The notes beneath the pieces are model-generated. The model ran no database searches, was not told the origin of the DNA, and saw only the letters and a program-made list of their open reading frames with translations. The translations under genes were made by a program, and so were the position numbers. DNA of 64,000 nucleotides. Source: Mercurialis annua (taxonomy: Eukaryota > Streptophyta > Magnoliopsida > Malpighiales > Euphorbiaceae). Positions 1 through 11,800 of this stretch are shown here, in pieces (position 1 is the stretch's first letter; the number at the start of each line of letters is the position of its first letter). The stretch spans positions 1,956,001 to 2,020,000 of the forward strand of contig NC_065573.1 of assembly GCF_937616625.2 (NCBI RefSeq), given 5' to 3'.

Positions 1-1157
1 CACCAACACCGATTTGTAGATGTACTTATGTCGAGGTATATAAAGGTATGTCTGTCGTGTAAGTCACTAGGAAAGTAAATGCCCTGAATTCACGGGTAAA
101 CCCTGAGACGAGTAATACAGTTACGGTCGCGGATAAAACCGCGATGGCAGTTTCATGATTACAGTCCAGGTACCAGAGATGCAGAAGTGGACGGTAGTGA
201 CTCGGGTCACGGTCTTTATTCTGTTGTCTATAAGCTCGATATGAGTGTGTCTGTTAGTACAATTGTGGACTAGGGTTTCATATGGATCAACTTATTGGTA
301 ATATTTTATATATATAACTGTTTTATATATATTATGCGATTTTGGTATTTATTTGTAAACTGTCTACTCACTCAGAAATATTTATATTTCTGACCCCGTC
401 GTTGTTTCCCAATTTTTGAGGAAACAAGCTTTGATGTCAGTCGAGCTTCCACATCCCTTTTTCAGGAAAGCTCTTCTTTGGTAATGTACATAGGATTTTG
501 TACTCTTAGTATGTTGCAATAGTATAAGTGTAATGTGCCAGCAGCCGTGCAACTAGTCCTCTGTTTAGAATCTCTGATAGGATCTATTGCACGTGTGTAC
601 CTTCTAGGTGGATGCTTAGTGGTATATTGTATCTAGTTACCGAGTCGGCCCCGTGTGTTTTTGGGAGGATCAAAAACAATATGTTTTATATACGCCGGCT
701 AAGTGTAACAGGTCCGCTGTGTATTTTAATATGTTTAATACCACCGTTGCGAGACGCAGAGGTGTACGCAATATTTTATTAAACATATTAACAGTGGCGT
801 GTGGTTGGAAACAGGGATGCTTGTGTGTTAAGGCAAGCGAAAGATAAGTGCTTGGTTTCCAGTAATCACCACGCCAGGTTTTCAGAATGAAGCGAGGGTT
901 GAGATAACGAGGTTATCCAACCAGTACTTCTAAAAACCAGATTTTGCTTATATGTATATTTTTAGATATGTGTTTGCGTTAAACGAGAAAGGTTTTAACG
1001 GTGTTTTCTGAAAACGGATCGCACGCGAGGTGCGATCTTTTAATAATATTTGTGAAATTTTTTAGAGGTTCTAGGCTTGCTACGGGTTTCGGAACAACCA
1101 TTCCCATTCCCTAGCGCCGGTCATGACTTGGATTAGGGTGGAATTCGGGTCGTCACA
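1..1157 (+). repeat. 5' LTR (3' part only) of the LARD-like element
   Basis: Base 1 aligns with base 7559 of the 3' LTR and base 1157 with 8715. The two copies share long exact blocks, with scattered substitutions and small indels that are most frequent in the first 200 bases. The terminal 85 bases carry the conserved U5 block also found in the other two Tekay-type elements. The small ORF at 653-847 and its partner in the other LTR copy are not conserved as proteins, so they are not called. Confidence 0.9.
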
Positions 1158-1161
1158 AAGG

Positions 1162-1173
1162 TGGTATCAGAGC
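1162..1173 (+). other. Primer binding site, initiator tRNA-Met type
   Basis: TGGTATCAGAGC lies four bases after the LTR end at 1157. This is the usual tRNA-Met-complementary site of plant Ty1/copia and Tekay-type elements. It fixes the plus orientation of the element and the 3' boundary of the 5' LTR. Confidence 0.9.
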
Positions 1174-3162
1174 AACGTTTGATGTACTCGACCATCCGAA
1201 GTACTGTTGCTGATACTAGTAAGTAAGATGTGTTACTAATTGCGAGGATTCCTAGTATACTATTGCAGCAGCATAGGATTCGAGTCATGTCTTGATCAGT
1301 TTTCAGTTGTTGAAAACATTCAGCTATAAGTAGCACTGTACATGTGATGTTTGATCGGGAACATATGAAATGTTCTTGTGTTTGAAACGCGACACTAACG
1401 AGGGAACATGTGAGATGTTCCTGTGTTCGAGACACACTATTATAGTAGTACGCAATGGTCAGATCAATTGACCAATATTTAAAGAAGTTGATTCTGTTCG
1501 AATACAGAACAAGGCGAAGATTCTAGAAGAATTGTTTGTTCGAGAAATAGTTAGATTTCTCTGAACTATATGTGTAATTGTTGTGTGCTTTGTTCTATGT
1601 GTTCATGCTGTGTTACTTGTTACATGAAAAACTTGTTTTTGTGAGAGATTTGTGAAAGGCTTGGGTCCAAAGTTCGAGGAAGTGTTGGCGGAGCAATCTG
1701 ACTCAGCGATGTATTTTGTTGGACGTGCCATACCGATTGAGCAGCGATTGAGCTAGTCGCATATGAGCTGCCGCCAAGTGGAACAACCCTTTCTCTGTAC
1801 AACAAGGAGGGAAAGGAAAACTTGCGCGTAGATGCGGACGAGGAAAAAGGTCCGATGATTCGAGAGGCACTACCGCCTCGACAATCATCCTCAGGTAACA
1901 TTTAGATATGTGTCTTATGTTTAAGTTAAGTACATTTATGTGTTTTAGTATGAAATACTAAAACTAGAAAACATAAAGTACAGATAGAGAATATCCTTAA
2001 ACAAGAACACATATACTAATGAATAATCATTGTTAATTATCAGCCTGATAATGAATAATAACATAAAATGTTGAATAAAGAATGATAAATCCTAATGTGA
2101 GGATTAGGAAACCTTGAAATGACACAGAGAAGTAGTTTGAAAAGAAACTTGTTAAAGTTTTGTTTCAGAGTTGAACGTATAATTGTGCTCAGATGCATTA
2201 AAGGTGCATGTTGCGAAAATCACAATAGAAGAAGCATACCTGAATTATATATATATGATATATATTACATAAAATGATTTTGATTAGGGCATGCATCATA
2301 TATCTTGATATATCAGTATATCAAAGGAAAATGAATTGAGATAGCAACTCTTTGGGGATGAGAGATGTCATCACCCTGAAGCACAATTGTATGAAAAAGG
2401 TTTTGAACCGTGAATTTGAGAATTCACAATTTGTTGAAAAGTGAGATTTAAAAAGGCCTGCAGGCTGGGGTAAATCATAATTGTCTTAGAAGGGACAACT
2501 TGATTTTTTTAACAAATTGATTTGAAATTGTTGAGCGTTAGTGTACGCGAGACAAAACTGTATTTGTTCAAACGAAAACTCTGTGATAGTGACAAGGTAG
2601 ATGGAAAAAAGGGGTTAAAGAATAAAGATTTTTACTATTGGAATAAATATTAAAAACCTAAATTCTAATGTTTCATACCGAGACATTAGAGATTAATGAA
2701 AGTATGGGAAGAGTAGAGAAAGTGAGAATCTATATTCTTACTCAGAAATTGACTGTTAGAAGTCTAGTAGTGAACTTTTAAGGTAAATAAAAGTTCGAGA
2801 ACACGACTCGGTTTGTTTGACTTTAAGTAGCTATATGTGAACGAAGTCATACGTACGTGTTTAATTAAAGGGATTGGAGATTAGTCCTACAGACAGAGCA
2901 GATGTCAGTAATGGACATATCTCTTGAATCCATACGAGTGGTTAGATAAACCACAATTCATAAGTCTGAGAGGAGTAAACCTCAGCACTTAAATGATAAA
3001 TAACAATGAAATATCTAAGAGAAAGATTATGAAAGGAAGTATGAGCATTCTCAGAACCAAGTAGATACACTACTAGTTCTGATATAAGCAAAGAGGATTA
3101 ATGAATATGTTAACGACTGACGGAGTTGGTTAAGCCGTGTTAACAGATATTCATTAAGAAAA

Positions 3163-3470
3163 GGGTTAATGTCATAAAAATTCACCAACTTTACACGTTT
3201 TCTCATTATAATCACGTAGTTTAAATTTTCTCATTTTCATGCACGAACTACCACTTTTTCTCAAATTCATGTAAGGTGCTGAGGTGTCACGACTCCATTG
3301 GTGTAATTCGTTGAGGTGGAGGTCATTTTACACCAATGAATGAGTGCCACCTCAGCGCCATGCATGAATTTGGGAAAAAGTGGTAGTTTGTGCATGAAAA
3401 TGAGAAAATTTAAACTGCATGATTAAAATGAGAAAACGTGTAAAGTTCATGATTTTTTTGACATTAACCC
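3163..3470. mobile_element. Mutator-like foldback MITE, 308 bp
   Basis: The element begins GGGTTAATGTCA and ends with the inverted counterpart TGACATTAACCC. The inverted repeats extend inward for more than 100 bases with mismatches, around a GC-richer centre containing a second dyad (ACACCAATG). It is flanked by a perfect 9-bp duplication TTAAGAAAA (3154-3162 and 3471-3479), the target-site length of Mutator-like elements. No ORF of its own. It is nested in the LARD interior, so it is younger than that insertion or was carried by the element as it moved. Confidence 0.88.
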
Positions 3471-5418
3471 TTAAGAAAATGATTAACAAATCATAAAACG
3501 AATAAATAATATACTTAAAAAGTATATCAAACCTTGAACCAACATTAGATGAAAATGTTATCAAGGTGTAACGAAGATGGAGCTAGTAAATTGGACAAGT
3601 GAATTTCAGAAGTTATATGGAAACTAACAGGGTATAGTAAAACCCTAATAACTTATAATCGAACCGTTAGATCGGTTTGATATTGGGATATGACAATCCC
3701 AAGACGGTTATCTAAGTTTTAACCGTTGCGATCGTCGAACAGAGAGGTAGACGATGCTTGATGATGAAGATATTGTCGTGGAACTTGCACGAAATTTTGG
3801 CGGTAAGTCAAAAGTGCAAGTGACAATGATGAGAAGTGTAAACTTTAATTAACTTGAAATTATCAACATAAGCTCCATATATGCATGTAAATGAATTTGA
3901 AAACTATGATGAGATGGTAATTTCAAAAGATGAAAATTCCGAGAACCGAGTCTTATGACTATGAGGTCTAGGCTGCCTGGTAGCGGAATATACATGTAGT
4001 GTACATGTATATTGAATGTCGGGCCATAAATGTGTAAAGTATGGCTGATTAAAAGTGAAAAAATGTTTAATAAAATAAAATGTTTTGAAAATGGAGCTTA
4101 AGTTAATAGTCAGTTAATTGAACACGATAGTAACAGCTATAGTACAGTTATGATAACTGTTAGCTGTGAATAAGGAGAGTATGTGTATAGAAAAGAGGTT
4201 AAGAAATCTAATTAACCTTGGATATACCGAAAACTAGTGACGAAACACAGTTTTGCGGTGATTGTGGAGCAAGTTAGAAGATGTTCTACGGGGAGATAGA
4301 TAGGTTATAACTTACACCTACACCTAGATGATCACATCATTAATGAGAGGAACCCAATAATTCAATCTGTAACAGGAAGTTACTATAGAATGATGAGGAA
4401 ATAAAAGACATTCTATACAAGATATAGAATCATGAGAGAAGTATATGATGAGTACTTTGTTTTTGGAACAAGAGTTCAGACAGATGAAGAGGGTAAGGTT
4501 AGAGATTAAAATTACTTAACCAACATTACCCTAAAACGAGTAAAAGATATGAAAAATTTATAATAGGATTAAAAATCTTAATTATAAAAGATACAATAAA
4601 ATGTACAACCAATAATAACAATGAACTAGAAAGTTCAAGGAATAAAAGAAAAAAAAATACAAGTATGGCCAGTAGCTAACTTTTAGGGTGATTTCAAAAA
4701 CCGAAAAGAGGTCGGATTACGTTCGACTCTTCACGGAAATTGTAGATTGGATGTCAAAATATAGGAATATGAAAACATATTTGGAAAAAGACTGGTTTAA
4801 ATGCTTGGTTCATTGGCTTCGACAACAGCCATGACAGCAGTTTTGCAGTCTTTCAAAATTAGCTCAAAGAGGCAACTTTGAGGTCAATTTCCGATACCGT
4901 CGAGAAAGAATCTTTACTCGAAGTCTAAATGGAAGTTTTAGAACGCATTGTTGACTATAGGAATAACAAATTTATTTGGTAAACAGACGCTTCAGAATAA
5001 GTGATCCAGATAGCCAAAGTAGGCTCAAAGAGAGGAGACATAAGGGAATAACACGAGGTTAATGAATACCAAGATTTCTGATAACAAAAGTCGAGGTTAT
5101 AGGTTGAGAACCTATAAATAAAAATACAGATAGGTGAGATAATTGTGATTGAGAGATATAAGACGCAGTTAGAGGAGAACTGCAAGAGGCTAATGTAAGC
5201 TTTCGTATACTAGTAAAGCAAAGTATACGGTCTATTAGGACAAGTAAATATGAGATGAAAAATTAAAATACAAGAAGATAGTGCACAGCTGTGCAATTGT
5301 GTCATAGACGACAGCAGTTATGCGACAGACAACGGCGAGAATGTTTATGCTATGAAAGCATAAAACATGATTTAGAAAAAGTATTGTTGGCTGTATAAGT
5401 TAAAGAAAAAGTGTATGT

Positions 5419-5436
5419 AAATTCGAGGACGAATTT
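5419..5436 (+). other. Hairpin just upstream of the polypurine tract
   Basis: AAATTCG-AGGA-CGAATTT is a perfect 7-bp stem with a 4-base loop, five bases before the purine tract. The identical stem and loop occur at the same place in the two other Tekay-type elements (35050-35067 and 55425-55442). Confidence 0.75.
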
Positions 5437-5440
5437 ATAT

Positions 5441-5453
5441 AAGGGGGAGAGAA
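5441..5453 (+). other. Polypurine tract of the LARD-like element
   Basis: AAGGGGGAGAGAA directly abuts the TG of the 3' LTR. It is the expected plus-strand primer site and confirms orientation. Confidence 0.85.
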
Positions 5454-5788
5454 TGTAATACCCCGTATTCTTATAAGCCACGTGTAAGGATTTTATTAGC
5501 CGGGAATACGTAAATTAAATTTAAGCGTAAATTTAATTATAAGTATCCCTAAAAGTATATCGTAATAATAGAAGTTTAAAATTTAAATCGGGGATTTAAA
5601 TTTTAATAAAGGGATATGAACGGGACTAATAAAACAGAAAATACGACTGGAGTCGTAAGTAAAAATATATTGATAATTAATATATCAATATACCATTCTA
5701 ATTGGAGAGTTTGATATTTCGGATAAAATCCCGAAATTAAAATGTCGAAACTCAGAAGTTTCGACGTGTTATTAACGAATATAAGATA

Positions 5789-5789
<1 letters not shown>

Positions 5790-5844
<55 letters not shown>
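5790..5844. repeat. (TA)n microsatellite in the LTR
   Basis: About 55 bases of uninterrupted alternating T and A, followed by an A-rich stretch. The corresponding part of the 5' LTR is outside the window, so length differences between the copies cannot be seen. Confidence 0.95.
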
Positions 5845-5847
<3 letters not shown>

Positions 5848-6715
5848 GAAAAAAAGAAAAAAAAAAAAAGAGAAATGAATCCTATGTGTGAGGCGGTGGT
5901 GAAATGATGATAAGAAGGAAAAATGTTTCTTTTAATCCTTGGATTCTTTATTTTAATTAGTTTTAATTATAAACTAATTAAGTATTATTTGTTAGTCCAA
6001 ATTCAAATAAAATAATTTATATTTCCGAGCGAATAATTTTGGTGTCATTATTCGCGAAATAATTTGACGAAACTACCGTCAAATTTTTATGAAATTTGGA
6101 GGTATTAATTTTTAGTCAAGCAGGACTGATTTGGACCTAATAAATCTTCTGGGATTTATTAAAGATAAAATATAAGTCGGATATTTTTATTCTTTTTATA
6201 TTTTATCAAATTTTTGGATATATTTATACGAAATTCGAAAGCCGCTTCCGTTTGAATTACGGACGACTATTTAAGAATTTGAGTTAAAGTGATAAAATAA
6301 CCAAAATCTATATATATATGCCTAATGCATAAGAAATGGTTACAGAAACCATTCTTTCGAAAATTGGAAAGATAAGAGAGCTAGTGCTCTCTGAAGAAGA
6401 TCGTGAGAAATTAGGGTTTCGGCCGATCCGTCCGTTTCTCGATTCTAACTCCGTTTCTTCGACGATTACTCAAGTAATCGAGGAATTAAACACGTATTAA
6501 ACATTTATTTTAATATATTTCGATATATTTCGAATATATATTCGTTTATAAACGGTTACCGTATCGAACGACCGTTTTATACGTCCGAATTGTGATTGAA
6601 TTGAGTATATGTAAACTAGGACGTTAAAATAGCATTTTTGCAGCGTTTTAAAATTTATAGCACGTCGTAATAGCCCGGGAATCGAAACTTCCGGGACAAG
6701 CCTGCTATGCGCCCG

Positions 6716-6796
6716 CACAGCACTAGCTGTGCTAACGCACAGTTAGTCAGTTGTGCGAACACACAACTGGCTGTGCTAACGCACAGCCTGTCACGC
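6716..6796. repeat. Dyad-symmetric mini-array in the LTR (GTGC/GCAC type)
   Basis: Successive short palindromes are built on GCTGTGC, GCACAG, TTGTGCG and ACACAACTGG, for example GCTGTGCTAACGCACAG, which occurs twice. They follow a small GGGAATCG/CTTCCGGGAC stem. Unrelated dyad arrays occupy what looks like the same LTR position in the other two Tekay-type elements. Confidence 0.7.
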
Positions 6797-8715
6797 GCGG
6801 ACTGAAAGTGACTTGTCGCGACGCGCACGCGGGGACTTTTTCGGACTTAATTATCGGACTTTCGAGCGGCGATTTTGAGATATTTTGGCCTAGTAACTCG
6901 ACGTGTTGTCTGACCGAACCTAAAATATTTTACATAAATATTTTTAAACCTAAACCAAAGACTTTTAAAATGAGATTTTAAATGTAAAGTTAAACGTTTA
7001 AAAATGACTTTAAAAGAGTTAAAGTCGACGTTTAACCGGTTTAAAATATTTAGCAAATGATGTTGCTAAATAATTAGTATTTGACTGTGAATTGCTTTGG
7101 CAATAAAGTCTATACTATTAAATAATTTTAATTAGGTATTGCTATACCTAAAACGACTTCTAGAGAGAAGTCAAAACGTTTTCTCGAGGTGAAAACGATC
7201 TATATGGTTTTTAAAAATAAAAAGACCATAAGTATTATGTGTTATGAGAATTAAATGTTTTGTCTGGACCTAGGTTTTAGGACCTAGATGTTTATACAAG
7301 AAATAGATATTGATGTATTGTCTTGTGTATTTTGTATGTTTGATCCGACTAGCTGTCCAGCAGTCAGACCAGGACTCCAGGGAGTCTGTCACACATACGG
7401 CAGGTCTAAGTAGTTACTTAGCAGTATTGTGAGTTTACGTGTTTACTTTTGAATATCAGTGTTCAATTATTTTATATCCATAAATCGCAGTAGTATAACT
7501 AGCCAAGAAAGGTCCATTGGAACGAGCTACCTATTGGTTAGCAATAGGATTGCGTGATCACCAACACCGATTTCTAAATGTACTTCTGTCGTGGTATATA
7601 GGTATGTCTGTCGTCTAAGTCATTGGGAAAGTAAATGCCCTGACTTCACGGGTAAACCCTGAGACGAGTAATAGAGTTACGGTCGCGGATAAACTACGAT
7701 GGCACTTTCAAGATTATAGTCCAGGTACCGGAGATACAGAAGTGGACGGCAGTGACTCGGGTCACGGTCTTTATTCTGTTGTCTATAAGCTCGAGATGAG
7801 TGTGTCTGTTAGTACAATTGTGGACTAGGGTTTCATATGGATCAACGTATTGGTAATATTTTATATATATAACTGTTTTATATATATTATGTGATTTTGG
7901 TATTTATTTGTAAACTGTCTACTCACTCAGAAATATTTATATTTCTGACCCCGTTGTTGTTTCCCAATTTTTCAGGAAACGAGTTTTGAGGTCAGTCGAG
8001 CTTCCACATCCCTTTTTCAGGAAAGCTCTTCTTTGGTAATGTACATAGGATTTTGTACTCTTAGTATGCTGCAATAGTATAAGTGTAATGTGCCAGCAGC
8101 CGTGCCACTAGTCCTCTGTTTAGAATCTCTAATAGGATCTAGTGCACGTGTGTGTACCTTCTGGGTGGCTGCTTAGTGGCATATTGTATCTAGTTACCGA
8201 GTCAGCCCCGTGTGTTTTTGAGAGGGTCAAAAACAATATGTTTTATATACGCCGGCTAAGTGTAACCGGTCCGCTGTGTATTTTAATATGTTTGATACCA
8301 CCGTTGCGAGACGCAGAGGTGTCCGCTATATTTTTTTAAACATATTAACTGTGGCGTGTGGTTGGAAACAGGGCTGCCTGTGTGTTAAGGCAAGCGAAAG
8401 ATAAGTCATTGGTTTCCACTAATCACCACGCCAGGTTTTCAGAAGGAAGCGAGGGTTGAGATAACGAGGTTATCCAACCAGTACTTCTGAAAACCAGATT
8501 TTGCTTATATGTATATTTTTAGAAATGTGTTTACGTTAAACGAGAAAGGTTTTAACGGTGTTTTCTGAAAACGGATCGCACGCGAGGTGCGATCTTTTAA
8601 TCATATTTGTGAAAAATTTCTAGAGGTTCTAGGCTTGCTACGGGTTTCGGAACAATCATATTCATTCCCTAGCGCCGGTCATGACTTGGATTAGGGTGGA
8701 ATTCGGGTCGTGACA

Positions 8716-8860
8716 TAACGTTTGTAAACATTTGGCTTATCTCGCTAAAAAGGTGAAATGTTTGATTTTGTTTCGTAACGTCTGTAAACATTTTTCTTAA
8801 CTTGCTAAAAAAGTGAAACGTTTAGTTTTGTTTCGTAACGTTTGTAAACGTTTGGCTTAC
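8716..8860 (-). repeat. 60-bp satellite, inverted block
   Basis: Just right of the LTR the satellite reads in reverse orientation (GTTTGGCTTA, CTAAAAAGGTGAAA, TTTTGTTTCGTAACG) for about 2.4 monomers. It then flips near 8860 at GGCTTACCACC...GCTATTTAAGCC into the forward orientation used by all the rest of the array. Confidence 0.85.
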
Positions 8861-11800
8861 CACCTTTTGAGCTATTTAAGCCAAACATTTACAAGTGTTA
8901 ATAAACAAATCCACACGTTTCACATTTTTAGCGTTTTAAACAAAACGTTTACAAACGTTACGGAACAAAACCAAACGTTTAAAACGTTACGAAACAAATC
9001 AAAACGTTTGACATTTTTAGCTATTTTAGTCAAACGTTTACAAACTTTACGAAACAAAACCAAACGTTTAACCTTTTTAGCGATTTAAGCCAAACGTTTA
9101 CAAATTGTATGAAACAAATCACAAAGGTTTCAACTCTTTAGCAATTTAAGCCAAACGTTTACTAACGTTCGAAACAAAACCAAACGTTTCACCTTTTTAG
9201 CGATTTGAGCCATGTTTACAAACGTTTCAAAACAAAACCAAACGTTTCCCCTTTTTACCGATTTAACCCAAACGTTTACAAACGTTACGGAACAAAAAAA
9301 AAACGTTTCATATTTTTAGCGATATAAACCAAACGTTTAGAAACGTTACGAAAAAAAACCAAACGTTTCACCTTTTTAGCGATTTAAGCCGAACATTTAC
9401 AAACGTTACAAAATAAATCAAAACATTTCCTCTTTTTAACAATTTAAGCCAAACGTTTACAAACATTTTGAAACAAATCCAAACCTTTCACCTTTTTAGC
9501 AATTTAAGCCAAATGTTTACAAACGTTACAAAATAAATCCAAACGTTTAATTAATTTTACAAACGTTACCAAACAAGACCAAACGTATCACCTTTTTAGC
9601 GATTTACGCCAAACATTTACAAACGTTACAAAACAAATCCAAACGTTTCACCTTTTTAGCGATTTAAGCCAAAAATTTTATAAACATTACGAAACAAATC
9701 AAAATGTTTCACCTTTTTAGCGATATAAGCCAAACGTTTATGAACGTTATGAAACAAATCTAAACGTTACACCTTTTTAGCGATTTAAGACAAACGTTTA
9801 CAAACGTTACGAAACAAATCCAAACGTTTTCCCATTTTAGCGTTTTAAGCCAAACGTTTTAAAATTAAACAATACGTTTCACCTTTTTAGCGATTTAAGT
9901 CAAACATTTACAAACGTTAAGGAACAAAAACAAATGTTTCACCTGTTTAGAGATTTAAGCCAAACGTTTAAAACGTTACGAAACAAATCCAAGCGTTTCA
10001 CCTTTTTAGCAATTTAAACCAAACGTTTACAAACGTTACGAAACAAATCAAAACGTTTCACCTTTTTAGCGATTTAAGCCAAACGTTTACAAACCTTACG
10101 AAACAAATCCAAACGTTTTCTCATTTTAGCGATTTAAGCCAAACGTTTACAAAAGTTACGAAACAAATCCAATCGTTTCACCTTTTCAACGATTTAAGCT
10201 AAACTTTTATAAACGATAGGAAAGCAAACCAAACGTTTAAAACGTTACGAAACAAATCCAAATGTTTTCTATTTTTACGAATTTAATCCAAACATTTACA
10301 AACGTTACGAAACAAAGCCAAACGTTTACAAACGCTACGAAAAAAATCCAAGTGTTTCACCTTTGTAGCAATTTAAGCCAAAGGTTTACAAACGTTACGA
10401 AACAAATCCAAACGTTTCCCCATTTTAGTGATTTAAGCCAAATGTTTAAAACGTTACGAAAAGAATCCAAACATTTTCCCTTTGTAGCAATTTAAGCCAA
10501 ACATTTACAAACGTTAAGAAACAAATTCAAACGTTTCACCTTTTTAGAAATTCAAGACAAACGTTTACAAACATTACAAAACAAATCCAATCGTTTCACC
10601 TTTTTATCATTTTAAGCAAAACGTTTACAAACGTTAGGAAACAAATCCAAGTGTTTCACCTTTTTAGCAATTTAAACCAAACGTTTACAAACATTACGAA
10701 AAAATCTAAATGTTTCACCTTTTTAGCGATTGAAGCCAAACGTTTACAAACGTAATGAAACAAAGCCAAACGTTTACAAACGTTACGAAACAAATCCAAG
10801 CGTTTCTCCTTTTTAGCAATTTAAGCAAAACGTTTACAAATGTTACGAAACAAATCCAAACGTTTCACCTTTTTAGTGATTTAAGCCAAACGTTTTTTAA
10901 ATTTTTAGTGATTGAAGCCAAACGTTTACAAACGTTACGAATCAAATCCAAACGTTTCACCTTATTAGCAATTTAAGCCAAACGTTTATAAACGCTACGA
11001 AACAAATCCAAACATTTCCCCTTTTTAGCGATTTAAGCAAAACGTTTACAAACAAATCCAAATGTTTCCCCATTTTAGCGATTTAAGCCAAACGTTTACA
11101 AAAGTTACGAAATAAATTCAAACATTTCACCTTTCTAGCGATTTAAGCCAAATGTTTACAAATGTTACGAAACAAATCCAAACGTTTCTCCTTTTTAACG
11201 ATATAAGCCAAACGTTTACAAACGTTGAGAAACAAAAGCAAACATTTAAAACGTTATAGAATAATCCTAAACGTTTCACATTTTTAGCGACTTAAGCCAA
11301 ACGTTTAGAAACGTTACGAAACAAATCCAAACGTTGCACCTTTTCAGCGATTTAAGCCAAACGTTTACAAACGTTACGAAACAAAACCAAATGTTTCACC
11401 TTTTTAGCGATTTAAGCCAAACGTTTGCAAACGTTACGAAACAAATCCAAACGCTTACAAACATTACGGAACAAAAACAAACGTTTCCCATTTTTAGCAA
11501 TTTAAGCCAAACGTTTACAAACGTTACGAAACAAATCCAAATGTTTCACATTTTTTGCGATTGAAGCCAAACGTTTACAAACGTTACGAAACAAATCCAA
11601 ATGTTTCTTCATTTTAGCGATTTAAGCCAAACGTTTATTAACGTTACGAAACAAATCCAAATGTTTCACATTTTTAGCGATTGAAGCCAAACGTTTACAA
11701 AAGTTACGAAACAAATCGAAATATTTTTCCATTTTAGTGATTTAAGTCAAACGTTTAAAATGTTACGAAAAGAATCCAAACATTTTCTCTTTTTAGCAAT

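Larger units (their letters stand above)
1174..5440 (+). other. Non-coding interior of the LARD-like element
   Basis: About 4.27 kb, AT-rich, with only short random ORFs. No retroelement protein motif is visible in six frames. The only recognisable structure is the MITE at 3163-3470 and the hairpin before the polypurine tract at 5419-5436. The retention of LTRs, primer site and purine tract around a non-coding body points to mobilisation by another element's proteins. Confidence 0.7.
1..8715 (+). mobile_element. Non-autonomous Tekay-related LTR retrotransposon (LARD-like), left end outside window
   Basis: The two LTR copies (1-1157 and 5454-8715) flank a primer site of the initiator tRNA-Met type and a purine tract, so the element reads on the plus strand. 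The LTR starts TGTAATACCCC and ends in ACA, like the autonomous Tekay-type element at 32843-42280. The 4.3-kb interior has no gag, protease, RT, RNase H or integrase motif that I can recognise in any frame. It therefore fits the LARD concept: large LTRs, long non-coding interior, proteins supplied in trans. The element is inserted in the 60-bp satellite; TAACG at 8716-8720 is the probable right target duplication, and the left copy is off-window. The LTR copies differ by several percent, so the insertion is not recent. Confidence 0.85.
5454..8715 (+). repeat. 3' LTR of the LARD-like element, 3262 bp, complete
   Basis: Begins TGTAATACCCC after the purine tract and ends CGTGACA. It contains a (TA)n tract, a dyad-symmetric mini-array near 6716-6796, and the conserved U5 block at about 8630-8715. 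The last 1157 bases match the window start. No protein is supported within it. Confidence 0.88.

Noticed and set aside
653..847. Small ORF in the LARD LTR with a partner at 8142-8339
   Set aside because: The two copies differ in frame and length after few substitutions, so the protein is not maintained.
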